A DNA stretch of 59,328 nucleotides from Phyllobacterium sp. YR531. GTDB taxonomy: Bacteria; Pseudomonadota; Alphaproteobacteria; Rhizobiales; Rhizobiaceae. The position numbers and the translations under genes are program-made. The notes under the pieces were generated by a model. That model worked only from the letters and a program-made list of their open reading frames with translations. It was not told the origin of the DNA and made no database searches. Where the stretch lies: NCBI RefSeq assembly GCF_000282595.1, contig NZ_AKIZ01000008.1, forward strand, positions 1 to 59,328, given 5' to 3'. Positions 1 to 8,605 of the stretch are shown piece after piece (position 1 is the first letter of the stretch; each line of letters begins with the position of its first letter).

Positions 1-65
1 GGACCTTTACGGAAATGGCGATGTTGCACTATCGAGCGCCTCCAGGCAATCTGTCAGGAGAATCG

Positions 66-1235
66 CTACAGCTCACCGAAAAATCGCTGCAACCGGTCCA
101 TAGCCTCCGAAACTCGTCCGGCGGACTGCGATCCGAAGCAGACGCGTAGATAGCCTTCACCAATCGGGCCGTAAAAGCTGCCCGCTTCAACCACAACGCC
201 AGTTTTCTCCAAAATGGCTTCGGCGAGTTCCTGCGAAGGAATGCCGAGTGAGGCCACATTCGGAAAAGCGTAGATCGTCCCTTCTGGCCAATCACATGTA
301 ACGCCAGACATCTGATTGAGCCGACTGACTACGATATCACGTTTGATGCGATCTTCCTCTACCAGCCTGTGCAGCATTTCCACGGGTCCAGTTACCGCGG
401 CATAAGCGCCTTCCTGTATGAACGTGTTGACATGGGTAACGTCATTCATAGTGATTTTCAAAATACCTTCGATAAAGTTCGACGGGGCCGTAAGATATCC
501 AATGCGCCAACCGTCCATGGCGAAGCTCTTCGTGAAGGCGAACATGGAGACTGTTCGTTGGCGCATGCCTGGAAGTGAGGCGATGGAAATATGCATTGCG
601 CCGTCGAAGAGGATTTCTTCATAGACTTCATCTGAAACAATCAGCAAATCGTGTTTGATAGCAAGGTCAGCAAGGCCCTGCAGTTCTTCCCGGCTGTAGA
701 CGCGGCCTGTTGGATTGCAGGGATTGATGAGGACGATCATCTTCGTTTTCGGCGTAATCTTTTCCTCGATCAGACTAGGATTGAGCGAAAAGCGGCTGGC
801 AGCATCCAACGTGGCAAAGACTGGCTTGGCGCCCGCGAGTTCAATCTTGCCTATGTGTTGTGGGTAGTATGGTTCAAGCAGGATGACCTCATCACCCGGA
901 TTCAGAAATGCCATGAAGGCGGCGAAAGAAGCATGCGTCAAGCCGTTTGTGACGACGATCTCTTCCGGTCGATAATCGATGCTGTTCTTGCGGGACAGCT
1001 TTTCAGCCAAGGCGTCCCGAAGTTTGGGGAGACCTTGGAAATGGGAGTAATGGACGTCTCCGGCAAGCAAGGAACGGATCGCCGCGTCCTTGATCGGCTG
1101 CGGCGTATCGGCATAGGGGCTGCCGAGCTCCATGTGGATGAGTTCGTCCGAGTTGCCCTTCATGGCAGCAGCTCGCGCATACATGCCGAACGATTTCTTG
1201 GAACTCTCGGTAATTCGCTTCGCAAAATAGGTCAT
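66..1235 (-). CDS. Class I/II PLP-dependent aminotransferase
   Basis: A 389-residue fold-type I aminotransferase, expected to move an amino group between an amino acid and a 2-oxo acid in the cytoplasm. Visible family motifs are NPCNPTG (171-177), SDEVYE (201-206), the PLP lysine K236 in FTKSFAMDGW, and the arginine of GWRIGY. The start at 1235 is preferred to one at 1292 because GAAGAAAGA lies just upstream and the conserved protein begins near MTYFAKR. It is the last gene of the minus-strand operon 5928-66, about 120 bases after a kynureninase-like gene. The substrate cannot be named; the neighbours (deacylase, NodB hydrolase, carrier) suggest catabolism of an imported N-acyl or amide compound. 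Confidence 0.85.
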   Translation of the reverse strand: MTYFAKRITESSKKSFGMYARAAAMKGNSDELIHMELGSPYADTPQPIKDAAIRSLLAGDVHYSHFQGLPKLRDALAEKLSRKNSIDYRPEEIVVTNGLTHASFAAFMAFLNPGDEVILLEPYYPQHIGKIELAGAKPVFATLDAASRFSLNPSLIEEKITPKTKMIVLINPCNPTGRVYSREELQGLADLAIKHDLLIVSDEVYEEILFDGAMHISIASLPGMRQRTVSMFAFTKSFAMDGWRIGYLTAPSNFIEGILKITMNDVTHVNTFIQEGAYAAVTGPVEMLHRLVEEDRIKRDIVVSRLNQMSGVTCDWPEGTIYAFPNVASLGIPSQELAEAILEKTGVVVEAGSFYGPIGEGYLRVCFGSQSAGRVSEAMDRLQRFFGEL

Positions 1236-1358
1236 TATATTGGGTCTTTCTTCTTCGAGATGTTGCGCGTGAGGCTTCGGCCAACCGATCACTGCATCCA
1301 GCCACCTCGTTGGATCGCTTTTGCGGCACGATGCAGGGCCGACCGCTTGATGATCGCC

Positions 1359-2477
1359 CTAGAACAGCTCACGAGCTGCGTAGAGCACCCGGCACAGGCT
1401 TTCGGTGTCTGCTTGCGTTGTGACGATACCTGGCGAAAGCCGGATGGTTCCTCCGCGGTGATCGACGTAGAAATCCTCGCACTTCAGGCGATGCACCAAG
1501 TGTGCCGCAGCATCCTCGGAGCGAGCGTTCAGCATGATGCTTCCCCCTCGCTCCTTCTCATTTTTTGGTGTGGAAACTTCTAGGGAATTCGACGATGCGA
1601 ATTCGATGATCGTCGCTGTCAGCAGTTGATTGTGCTTCGACAGCTTATCAACGCCTTGCTGCAGTACAAATTCAATCCCCGGCAGAGATGCGTAGGCGGA
1701 AAGGACCGATGGGGTTCCATGATCAAATCGGCGCGCGTCCGGAGCATAGGTGAAAGCATCGAGGTTCCACGAAAAAGGATTTTCCTGACTAAACCAGCCG
1801 CGCAATTCTGGCCGACATTCCTGCAACAGGTCCGCGGACACGTGAAGAACGCCAGCGCCGGCAGTCCCGCACAGCCACTTCAGTGTCGAGCCCACAACAG
1901 CACTGATACCGTCTTCGACCTTGAAGGGTATAATGCCGATCCCTTGCGTGACATCGACGATAAGCAGACTGCCTGTATCCCGGGCGCGCTGTGCCATCGC
2001 TTCGAGGTCACAGCGCTTCGAGGTGGTTGACGATACCCATGTCACCAGTGCCAGGCCCACAGACCCATCCCATGCCGACAGGAAATCGTCATCTTGGACA
2101 AAATACTCGCCCGATCGCGTAGGCACGGTCTTCAACGTGAACCTGAATCGTTCGGACAAACCTGACAGCAGAAAATGCAGGCTGGGAAAGCAATCCTGAG
2201 CGACAAGAATGGTCTTTCCGGATAACCGCGCCCGGGGCAGGCCGCCGATAAAGCTGTAGAGCGCCAGCGTGACGTTCTCGGTAAGCGTCAAGGTTTCGTT
2301 CGGTGCTTCTATCAGTTGCGCCCATCGATCGAGAAACCTGCGCCGCGTTTGGAGCGCATCGCCCCATTGTCCATCGTCGGCTGCAGACCAGATATGAGCG
2401 AACTGCGCCAGAACTTCCTTGAGATCGCCTTCCTTACCTGGGTAGGTGCCAATAGAGTGATAGAGGAAATATTTCAT
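1359..2477 (-). CDS. Class V aminotransferase / kynureninase-like PLP enzyme
   Basis: This 372-residue protein has the class V aminotransferase fold (cysteine desulfurase, kynureninase and isopenicillin-N epimerase families). The PLP aspartate is D175 in IVDVTQG and the Schiff-base lysine is K200 in GSTLKWLCG. It is not the kynureninase of the window; that gene is at 47881-49065 and differs clearly in sequence. It lies 39 bases after the M20 peptidase gene in the same operon. The ribosome binding site at 2477 is weak, so the start is fairly but not fully certain. It could be a lyase, epimerase or transaminase, and the substrate is unknown. Confidence 0.75.
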   Translation of the reverse strand: MKYFLYHSIGTYPGKEGDLKEVLAQFAHIWSAADDGQWGDALQTRRRFLDRWAQLIEAPNETLTLTENVTLALYSFIGGLPRARLSGKTILVAQDCFPSLHFLLSGLSERFRFTLKTVPTRSGEYFVQDDDFLSAWDGSVGLALVTWVSSTTSKRCDLEAMAQRARDTGSLLIVDVTQGIGIIPFKVEDGISAVVGSTLKWLCGTAGAGVLHVSADLLQECRPELRGWFSQENPFSWNLDAFTYAPDARRFDHGTPSVLSAYASLPGIEFVLQQGVDKLSKHNQLLTATIIEFASSNSLEVSTPKNEKERGGSIMLNARSEDAAAHLVHRLKCEDFYVDHRGGTIRLSPGIVTTQADTESLCRVLYAARELF

Positions 2478-2516
2478 GATCTTCGGCCAGTTTCTGGGAA
2501 TGACACGTCGTGATGA

Positions 2517-3668
2517 TCAGGTGCAGCAATATCTTTGCACGAAAGATTTCAGGAGTGCCGTGCACGACTCCAGTTGCACCTCCTCGATAAATTCATCCGG
2601 TTGATGGGACTGGGCCGTAAAGCCAGGTCCAAGAATATAGGTCGGCATCCCGGCTTTCTGGAATATCCCGGCTTCAGTGCCGGCCGCCTTCGTCTCCGCT
2701 TCTGCCTGGTTGAGCTGGGCGAGAAGCTCCCGTTCGGCCTCGATATCATCATTCGGGCGAAGAGCCGGAATGGTAGCTATCGGCTCGATATCGATCCGGC
2801 AGTTATTGTCTACAGCTTTCATAGCCGGCTCCAGTACATCTCGGGCGTAAGCCAATATTTTCTGGAAAATATCCTGTGGCTCGGCTCCGGGAATAACCCG
2901 CATTTCCCAAAAGAAGCTGCAAAGCTCCGGCACAATGTTGCCAGCGGTCCCTCCGTGGATCTGATTGACCTGGATGGTGCTATAGGGCGGATCCAGCCGC
3001 GGCGATTTCGGTCCCTCCCGCATTTCAGAACGGATCGCGCTTATGAACGCAATCAAATCCGCGGCGACCATAACCGAATTCACATATATGTCGGGGCGCG
3101 AGGAATGCCCCGTCTTCCCATGAACGTGCGCCCAACCGATCATTCCGCCCTTATGGACATTGACCAGCTTGAGACCCGTCGGTTCGCCAACGATGACGTG
3201 TTGTGGCTTCAGATCGGACGCTCCAAGCCAGTTAGCCATATCGTGAGCACCGACGCATCCCACCTCCTCGTCGTAAGAGAACGCAAGATGAAGCGGCCGC
3301 GCCAGTGTGTTCAGATCGAGACTTCGAGCTGCCGCAAGCGCACATGCGAGAAAACCCTTCATGTCGGTCGCGCCACGACCAATCACCTTTCCCTCTTTTC
3401 TGCGCATGACAAAGGGAGCTGCGGACCAGTTTTGTCCCTCAACCGGGACAACGTCGGTGTGTCCCGACCAGACAATACCGCCAGGCTCTTCCGGTCCGAT
3501 CGAGACGAGGAGATTGGTCTTGTCGCCCGCCAGGTTGGGGAACTTCCTCAGTCTGGCGTTAAGGGGACTGACTTCACTCTCGATCCAGGAAACGAGTTCG
3601 AGATTGGATGCGGAGCTTACGGTCGGAAACGCGATAAGGCGGTCGAGCAGGCGAAGGGTTTCGTTCAT
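2517..3668 (-). CDS. M20 family metallohydrolase, acetylornithine deacetylase (ArgE)-like
   Basis: A 383-residue zinc-dependent amide hydrolase of the ArgE/DapE/CPG2 group. Metal and catalytic motifs are in place: SGHTDVVP (H70, D72), ATDMKGF (D102) and SYDEEVG (E134, E135). The start at 3668 has GAGGA about 4 bases upstream; the longer frame to 3701 lacks a site. Known relatives remove acyl groups from amino acids. In this operon the enzyme probably deacylates an intermediate that then meets one of the two downstream PLP enzymes. A true arginine-biosynthetic role is unlikely given the neighbours. Confidence 0.85.
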   Translation of the reverse strand: MNETLRLLDRLIAFPTVSSASNLELVSWIESEVSPLNARLRKFPNLAGDKTNLLVSIGPEEPGGIVWSGHTDVVPVEGQNWSAAPFVMRRKEGKVIGRGATDMKGFLACALAAARSLDLNTLARPLHLAFSYDEEVGCVGAHDMANWLGASDLKPQHVIVGEPTGLKLVNVHKGGMIGWAHVHGKTGHSSRPDIYVNSVMVAADLIAFISAIRSEMREGPKSPRLDPPYSTIQVNQIHGGTAGNIVPELCSFFWEMRVIPGAEPQDIFQKILAYARDVLEPAMKAVDNNCRIDIEPIATIPALRPNDDIEAERELLAQLNQAEAETKAAGTEAGIFQKAGMPTYILGPGFTAQSHQPDEFIEEVQLESCTALLKSFVQRYCCT

Positions 3669-3717
3669 CGAATCCTCACAGTGAATAGAAGGGCGAGCCA
3701 TTGCAACCGCGGCTATA

Positions 3718-4611
3718 TTAGCTGTTTTCCGTCACCCACTTCGCCACCTCATCGTGGCGAGCAAACCAGCAGTCGCCTTTGCCTTTGATGTAGCTGATCA
3801 GTTTTTCGAGGATCCAAATCCGCGATCGATAGCCGATTACGAATGGGTGCATGGTGAGCTGAAACAGTCCATGCTCTTCGTATGCACGATCGAACTCATG
3901 CTGGAAAATGTTGTAGACAGCCTCGGGGGGAGTGTAGGGCCGCAGTCCTGCAAACCGATCCATCCCGAAATACACGGCGTCGTCGCGGATCCATTCGACT
4001 GGAATTTCCGTAATGCCAGAAGGATCGCTACCCTCATTAAGCTCATAACAATCATCATCTGCCATGAGGGAGGAGTCATAGAGGAGGCCAAGCTCTTTCT
4101 CGATCTTGAGCGTGTTGGGGCTAAAATCCCAGGAGGGGGTACGCAGGCCAGAGGCGCGAACACCGGACACCTTTTCGATCATATCGGCGGAGCGGAACAA
4201 AAGATCCCGCTCAACTTCATAAGGCAGCTTCGAGTTCAGTTCGTGGATCCAGCCGTGCAGCCCGATCTCGTGACCCTCTCCGATCACTTGGCGCTGCTCT
4301 TCGGGATGAAGAAGGGCGGAGACAGCTGGAACGAAGAAGGTCGCCTTCACGCCATTTTGCCGGAGCGCCTCGAGTATCCGCGGAATCCCGGCGCGGGTGC
4401 CATATTGCCCCCATGCCATTCTTCCGATGGAACGTCCGCCGTCGCGCAGTTCGCTTGTCTCATGGTCGGAGTCGAACGATAGCGCAACGGCGCAACGGGC
4501 GCCGTCTTTCCAGGTGGCCGGATGCAATCGTCGCCCGGCTCTGACCTGACCCACCAGCGATCTCCAGTGTTCTTCTGACCATTCCCATGGCTGCATCTGC
4601 TCTGTATTCAT
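3718..4611 (-). CDS. NodB-domain polysaccharide deacetylase family hydrolase
   Basis: A 297-residue protein with the NodB homology fold. The metal-binding aspartate region is SFDSDHET (about 45-52), and the H-x3-H pair is H119 and H123 in GLHGWIHE. There is no signal peptide, so it acts in the cytoplasm. This argues against a cell-wall substrate and for the soluble allantoinase (PuuE) or cyclic-imide hydrolase type. Proximity to an ArgE-like deacylase and a carrier also suggests a small cyclic or acyl amide. AAGGG sits upstream of the ATG at 4611. The gene follows the transporter by 27 bases. Confidence 0.8.
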   Translation of the reverse strand: MNTEQMQPWEWSEEHWRSLVGQVRAGRRLHPATWKDGARCAVALSFDSDHETSELRDGGRSIGRMAWGQYGTRAGIPRILEALRQNGVKATFFVPAVSALLHPEEQRQVIGEGHEIGLHGWIHELNSKLPYEVERDLLFRSADMIEKVSGVRASGLRTPSWDFSPNTLKIEKELGLLYDSSLMADDDCYELNEGSDPSGITEIPVEWIRDDAVYFGMDRFAGLRPYTPPEAVYNIFQHEFDRAYEEHGLFQLTMHPFVIGYRSRIWILEKLISYIKGKGDCWFARHDEVAKWVTENS

Positions 4612-4638
4612 GTGAGCGATCCCTTTTGAGTGTGGCTG

Positions 4639-5928
4639 TTAGTGCAGTTCCTGACGCGACGTTTCCGGCACGCGCGCAATCGCAATGATCGACAGAATTG
4701 CCGTCAGGATCAGGAAATAGGTGGGCGAGGCGGGGGAGTTCGTGACCCCGACCAACCAGGTCGCGATGAAAGGGGCAGAACCGCCGAAGACAGCAACAGC
4801 AAGGCCATAACCGACGGACATTCCGGTCGTTCGAGAGGAGGTCGAGACCATTTCCGCCAACATTGCGGGACCCGCGCCAGAAAACGCTCCGACCAGAAGT
4901 GCAAAGACACACTGCACAGCATAAAGCATCGTCGTCTCGGCATTGACTGTCAGAAGATGGAAAAGGGGGTAAGACAGAACCGCAAGTCCAACCGCTGCAA
5001 GCAAAACGACCGGCTTTCGTCCGATCTTGTCCGACAGATGACCCCAAAACGGCATTGACAGTGTCATGACGGTGATCGCCACGGTGCTCATCCAAAGAGC
5101 TTCCGTTCTCGACACGTTGAGATATCGCTGTGTGAAGGTCGGCATGTAATTGATCGTGACGTATGATGCGCCAACCCAGCCGGCCGAAAACATTCCAATG
5201 TTCAGCATCGCGCTGAGCTTCGGCTTCGCGAGGTTTTCAGGAGCCAAATTCTTCGCCTTTTCGAAAGCTGGGCTCTCTTCCATGTCTCGCCGCATATAAA
5301 GGCCGAAGGGAAGCAGGATGCCACCAATCAGGAACGGAACGCGCCATCCCCACTCCAGCATTGCCTGGTCCGATAGCATCGAACTTGTGAGCGCCGCCAC
5401 GGTCGATCCCAAGAGCAATCCAACGCCTGCGGAGAACTGCTGGAAGCTTCCGAACAGCCCACGGCGTCCGGGCGGCGCCCATTCGACGATATATGCAGTG
5501 GCTCCGCCCCATTCGCCTCCCACCGAAAATCCTTGAAGAATACGGCACAGAACGAGAAGGACGGGTGCCATCAAGCCGATGGTTTCAAAAGCTGGGATCA
5601 GACCGATCCCGACCGTGCCGATTGCCATAAGCAAAATCGTAATCAAAAGGGCGGGTTTGCGTCCCTTCGTGTCCCCAAGTCGGCCGATCAGAATCGCTCC
5701 AAGCGGACGAAAGAAGAAGCCAATTCCGAAAGCTGCAAAGGTCGCGAGCAGAGATGCGGTTGGATCATCGTTAGGAAAGAATTTGGACGCGATAATTGTC
5801 GCAACAAATCCGTAGACCCCGAAGTCATAAAGTTCCAGCGCATTTCCAACCGATCCAATAACGACTGCGCGTTTTGATGATCTAGAAACAGAAATCTGTG
5901 TTGATCCCGCTGTGTTTGACTCCGACAT
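4639..5928 (-). CDS. MFS transporter, metabolite:H+ symporter (MHS) type
   Basis: A 429-residue carrier with about 12 hydrophobic segments. Family marks include GSVGNALELYDFGVYG in the first segment, RLGDTKGRKPAL after the second, and GGEWGGA in the middle. Known MHS members (ShiA, KgtP and ProP types) import organic acids, betaines or amino acids with protons. The start at 5928 has AGGGGAG at good spacing, whereas the frame to 5991 has none. It is the first gene of the minus-strand operon and probably imports the compound used by the four enzymes after it. The divergent GntR gene at 6086 is the likely regulator. Confidence 0.88.
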   Translation of the reverse strand: MSESNTAGSTQISVSRSSKRAVVIGSVGNALELYDFGVYGFVATIIASKFFPNDDPTASLLATFAAFGIGFFFRPLGAILIGRLGDTKGRKPALLITILLMAIGTVGIGLIPAFETIGLMAPVLLVLCRILQGFSVGGEWGGATAYIVEWAPPGRRGLFGSFQQFSAGVGLLLGSTVAALTSSMLSDQAMLEWGWRVPFLIGGILLPFGLYMRRDMEESPAFEKAKNLAPENLAKPKLSAMLNIGMFSAGWVGASYVTINYMPTFTQRYLNVSRTEALWMSTVAITVMTLSMPFWGHLSDKIGRKPVVLLAAVGLAVLSYPLFHLLTVNAETTMLYAVQCVFALLVGAFSGAGPAMLAEMVSTSSRTTGMSVGYGLAVAVFGGSAPFIATWLVGVTNSPASPTYFLILTAILSIIAIARVPETSRQELH

Positions 5929-5990
5929 CGTCTCCCCTTTGGTCTCTGATCGAAAATGAGTACCGGAACGCCCAGCAAGAGTCCATATCA

Positions 5991-6000
5991 TTTGATCAAA
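5991..6000. promoter_or_regulatory. Perfect 10-bp palindrome TTTGATCAAA in divergent promoter region
   Basis: TTTGATCAAA lies between the MFS gene (start 5928) and the divergent gntR gene (start 6086). It is a possible regulator binding site, but a 10-bp palindrome alone is weak evidence. Confidence 0.3.
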
Positions 6001-6069
6001 ATATCTAGAATGCTAAAGCAAACGTGATTAGTATATCGTCGACTTCAATGCTGCAGGTGTTGGCGCTGG

Positions 6070-6087
6070 ATACCAAAGGATTGGTAT
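6070..6087 (+). promoter_or_regulatory. Inverted repeat enclosing the gntR ribosome binding site and start codon
   Basis: ATACCAA (6070-6076) and TTGGTAT (6081-6087) are perfect 7-bp arms around AGGA. The Shine-Dalgarno AAAGGA falls in the centre, and the ATG (6086-6088) begins inside the right arm. This may be the DNA operator through which the GntR protein limits its own expression, or an RNA hairpin that masks the start. Confidence 0.45.
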
Positions 6088-6859
6088 GAAAGCATTTTTG
6101 CCAACCTCATGGTCTAAGGATGAATTTTTGAAAAACCCAATGGTAAATCGACGACTCCTAAGAGTGACTTCGAGAATAACCGTTCAGGATGGCGTATACG
6201 AACAATTGCGAAATGCACTCATGTGGGGGGCTTTTGAGCCTTCGCAAGCGATTACGATATCGTCTCTTGCAAACGAATTTGGTGTCAGCCACATGCCGGT
6301 TCGAGAGGCCTTAAGAAGGCTGGCTGCGGAAAACGGCCTTGAGATCGGACACAACGGCTCCGCAAGGGTGCCGGCAGTATCGCGACGAAGGCTGGATGAC
6401 TTATGCCAGGCACGTAAGGAGTTGGAAGGACTTGCAACAGAACTTGCGGCAGCCAAGATGACAGATGAGGCAGCTAACCGCCTGCAAGTGCTTGCAGAAG
6501 AACACCAAGCCACCGGACAAGCAGGTGACATATTCGGAATGCTGAAGAAAAATCAGGAATTTCACTTCAGCATTTACGAAAATGCTCATTCCGAAGTTTT
6601 GCCTCAGCATATTGAGATGCTTTGGCTTCGGTTTGGGCCATATATGCGAATGCTGAGTGATTACGTCGCTCAGGAATTTGAAAGAGGCATCATCCACCCG
6701 TTCTCGATACACCATCTCGAGATTGTTACAGCCCTTCGCGAGCGAAACGGAACGCAAGCACGTGAAGCCATCGTTCGAGACATTGCAGCCACTCAGGCCT
6801 TGCTTCAGAGCAGACTAGAACATCTGGCTCAGGAGTTGAGCGTCAGCAAATCTACCTAA
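6086..6859 (+). CDS. GntR family transcriptional regulator, FCD-type
   Basis: This 257-residue regulator has an N-terminal winged helix-turn-helix (about 35-95: ITISSLANEFGVSHMPVREALRRLAAENG) and an all-helical C-terminal ligand-binding domain. The domain holds the FCD-like residues N-x2-FH in KNQEFHFSIYENAH. FCD proteins usually repress catabolic genes until a carboxylate ligand binds, often with a metal. It is divergent from the transporter operon at 66-5928, its likely target. AAAGGA precedes the ATG, and a 7-bp inverted repeat spans this start. Its base composition looks lower in G+C than the surrounding operons, judged by eye. Confidence 0.85.
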   Translation: MKAFLPTSWSKDEFLKNPMVNRRLLRVTSRITVQDGVYEQLRNALMWGAFEPSQAITISSLANEFGVSHMPVREALRRLAAENGLEIGHNGSARVPAVSRRRLDDLCQARKELEGLATELAAAKMTDEAANRLQVLAEEHQATGQAGDIFGMLKKNQEFHFSIYENAHSEVLPQHIEMLWLRFGPYMRMLSDYVAQEFERGIIHPFSIHHLEIVTALRERNGTQAREAIVRDIAATQALLQSRLEHLAQELSVSKST

Positions 6860-6987
6860 ATCTTCCATATACGATCGATATTGATGCGCAATGGCTGGTG
6901 CATCAGCATATACATCAGACCGCATGGTGGGCGCATCGGCGTGCGAGGCAGAAGACAAGGTGTGATCGCGACGATCAGGTGAAACGA

Positions 6988-7365
6988 CTAACTTCCATCC
7001 CGGCCGTCAAATAGGTTCTGGGCGCTGTTGATGCCATCGATGTTGTCGCACGCCCATTTGCATAGCGTGAGGACTGGCGCGCTCAGCGACTTGCCGAGCG
7101 GCGTGAGTGCGTATTCGACCTGCGGCGGGCTGAGCGGAAGGATCGTGCGGCTTACCATCCCGTCCCGCTCCAGCGCGCGCAGCGTTCTCGTGAGCATCTG
7201 CTGCGAAATGCCATCAATGCTGCGCTTCATGTCATTGAAGCGCCTAGGGCCATTCTGAAGGATGTAGATCACCATCATAGTCCACTTGTCTCCGACGCGG
7301 GAGAGCACTTGGCCGATATTGCGCCGGTCCTTCAGGACGATGCGGTCAGTTCTAGTCATGTCCAT
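6988..7365 (-). CDS. HxlR family winged-helix regulator
   Basis: A 125-residue single-domain regulator of the HxlR/MarR-like type. Typical family sequence is visible: LSRVGDKWTMMVIYILQNGPRRFNDMKRSIDGISQ, a recognition helix with LTRTLRALERDGMVSR, and VEYALTPLGKSL. These proteins bind as dimers and often sense aldehydes, quinones or redox stress next to an oxidoreductase gene. It is divergent from the SDR at 7460 with about 95 bases between, so it probably controls that gene. Confidence 0.85.
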   Translation of the reverse strand: MDMTRTDRIVLKDRRNIGQVLSRVGDKWTMMVIYILQNGPRRFNDMKRSIDGISQQMLTRTLRALERDGMVSRTILPLSPPQVEYALTPLGKSLSAPVLTLCKWACDNIDGINSAQNLFDGRDGS

Positions 7366-7459
7366 ATGGCCTGGTCCTGCCCTTCTGCCTTCTTGCGATC
7401 TACAGAAGAATAGTCACATATTCCTCTGAAGTCATCATTTGGGACTGGGAAAGACATTC

Positions 7460-8305
7460 ATGGAAACGATAGCCGTCGTAACAGGAGCCAGCCGTGGCGC
7501 TGGCAAAGGCATCGCCATAGCGCTCGGCGCAGTCGGACACACTGTCTACGTCACGGGCCGAAGCGGTTCCGACAAGGATACCGAATGGGGCGGCACCATT
7601 CATGAAACCGCCGAGCAGGTGACGGAGGCCGGAGGAAAGGGCATCGCGGTCGCGCTCGATCATTCAGATGACAGTTCGGTGGCGGAATTGTTCAACCGTA
7701 TTCGCAAGGAACACGGCGGGCTCGACATCCTCGTCAACAATGCCGCCAAACTGGTGGCGACGACCGATCCGGGTGGCTTCTGGCAGAAGTCTCTCGAAGC
7801 GGGCGATCTGATAACAGTTGGACTGCGGTCCCACTTTGTCGCCAGCTACTACGCGGCCCCGCTTCTAGTTGCCAACGGTAAGGGGTTGATCGTCAATACC
7901 GGACACTATGGCGCGGTCTGCTATTATCATGGCCCGGCTTACGGCGCGCAGAAGGCGGGTTCGGACAAGATGGCGGCCGACATGGCGAAGGAGCTTCGCC
8001 CGCACAATGTCGCTGCCGTATCAGTCTGGATGGGCTCGCTCGATACGGAACGGGCGCGGGCTCACCTGGCGTCCCTTCCCGAAGAAAAGCGCCCGGTCCA
8101 GAAGCGTCAGTCACCGCAGTTCACGGGCAGGATTATAGCTGCTCTCTATGAATCTGAGCGTCTGATGGAACTGTCCGGGCGCGCCATGATCGATTCCGAG
8201 CTCGGGACACTGTTCAATGTCACCGACATCGACGGCAGCCGTCCGGTCTCCCATCGCTTCAACATGGGCGGTCCGCCCGAGCTGCATCGCTCGCTGCTGG
8301 GATAA
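7460..8305 (+). CDS. Short-chain dehydrogenase/reductase (SDR)
   Basis: A 281-residue NAD(P)-dependent oxidoreductase with the classical SDR fold. The cofactor motif TGASRGAGKGIA is at the N-terminus, NNAAK is at mid-length, and the catalytic Y-x3-K appears in GPAYGAQKAGSDKMAAD. The ATG at 7460 is preferred to the TTG at 7439, which would place the ribosome site inside the gene. Divergent pairing with an HxlR regulator suggests induction by a carbonyl compound. It is not clearly the iacE dehydrogenase expected for the iac operon far downstream, though that cannot be excluded by eye. Confidence 0.85.
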   Translation: METIAVVTGASRGAGKGIAIALGAVGHTVYVTGRSGSDKDTEWGGTIHETAEQVTEAGGKGIAVALDHSDDSSVAELFNRIRKEHGGLDILVNNAAKLVATTDPGGFWQKSLEAGDLITVGLRSHFVASYYAAPLLVANGKGLIVNTGHYGAVCYYHGPAYGAQKAGSDKMAADMAKELRPHNVAAVSVWMGSLDTERARAHLASLPEEKRPVQKRQSPQFTGRIIAALYESERLMELSGRAMIDSELGTLFNVTDIDGSRPVSHRFNMGGPPELHRSLLG

Positions 8306-8347
8306 GCCACCAGACGTGACGCCACGGGAAAGTTGAAAGGGGATTTG

Positions 8348-8605
8348 ATGAGGGTCGGGATCATAGGATCAGGGGCAATTGGAGATTCCTGCGGCAACAG
8401 CCGGGTGCTCAGGTCTACTGCATCGCTTTCGTAGCGAGTGAAGTCGCCGAATGTGGTGCTGCCCGAGGTCCATCTGGAGCTTCTGCGCCCTATTTTTGCC
8501 GAGAGAACCGTCTGCTTTCTGGCAAGGCCGATACAGTGACTGTATTGGGCCTAGCCCCGTTTTCTGCCATGTCGCCAACAGGATTCAGGATGCTGCGGCC
8601 AGCCT
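8348..8605 (+). pseudogene. Degraded start of an NAD(P)-binding dehydrogenase
   Basis: After a good ribosome site (AAAGGGG) an ATG opens with MRVGIIGSGAIG, the Rossmann start of NAD(P)-binding dehydrogenases. It then meets a stop after 29 codons, near 8433. A second frame continues without a stop to about 8605 (with VYCIAFVASEVAE), as expected for a frameshifted relic. The parent family cannot be named. It follows the SDR directly and faces the methionine aminopeptidase gene. Confidence 0.35.

Noticed and set aside
651-1583. Open frame of 310 codons on plus
   Set aside because: It is antisense to two clear PLP enzyme genes and shows no family motif.
1359-2477. Kynureninase for the tryptophan pathway
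   Set aside because: It is a class V PLP enzyme but lacks the kynureninase start motif; the real kynU is at 47881-49065.
2535-3788. Open frame of 417 codons on plus
   Set aside because: It is a shadow of the M20 deacylase gene, which has full catalytic motifs.
6191-6208. GTATAC inside the GntR gene as another operator copy
   Set aside because: It lies in coding sequence and does not match the other half of the 20-bp consensus.
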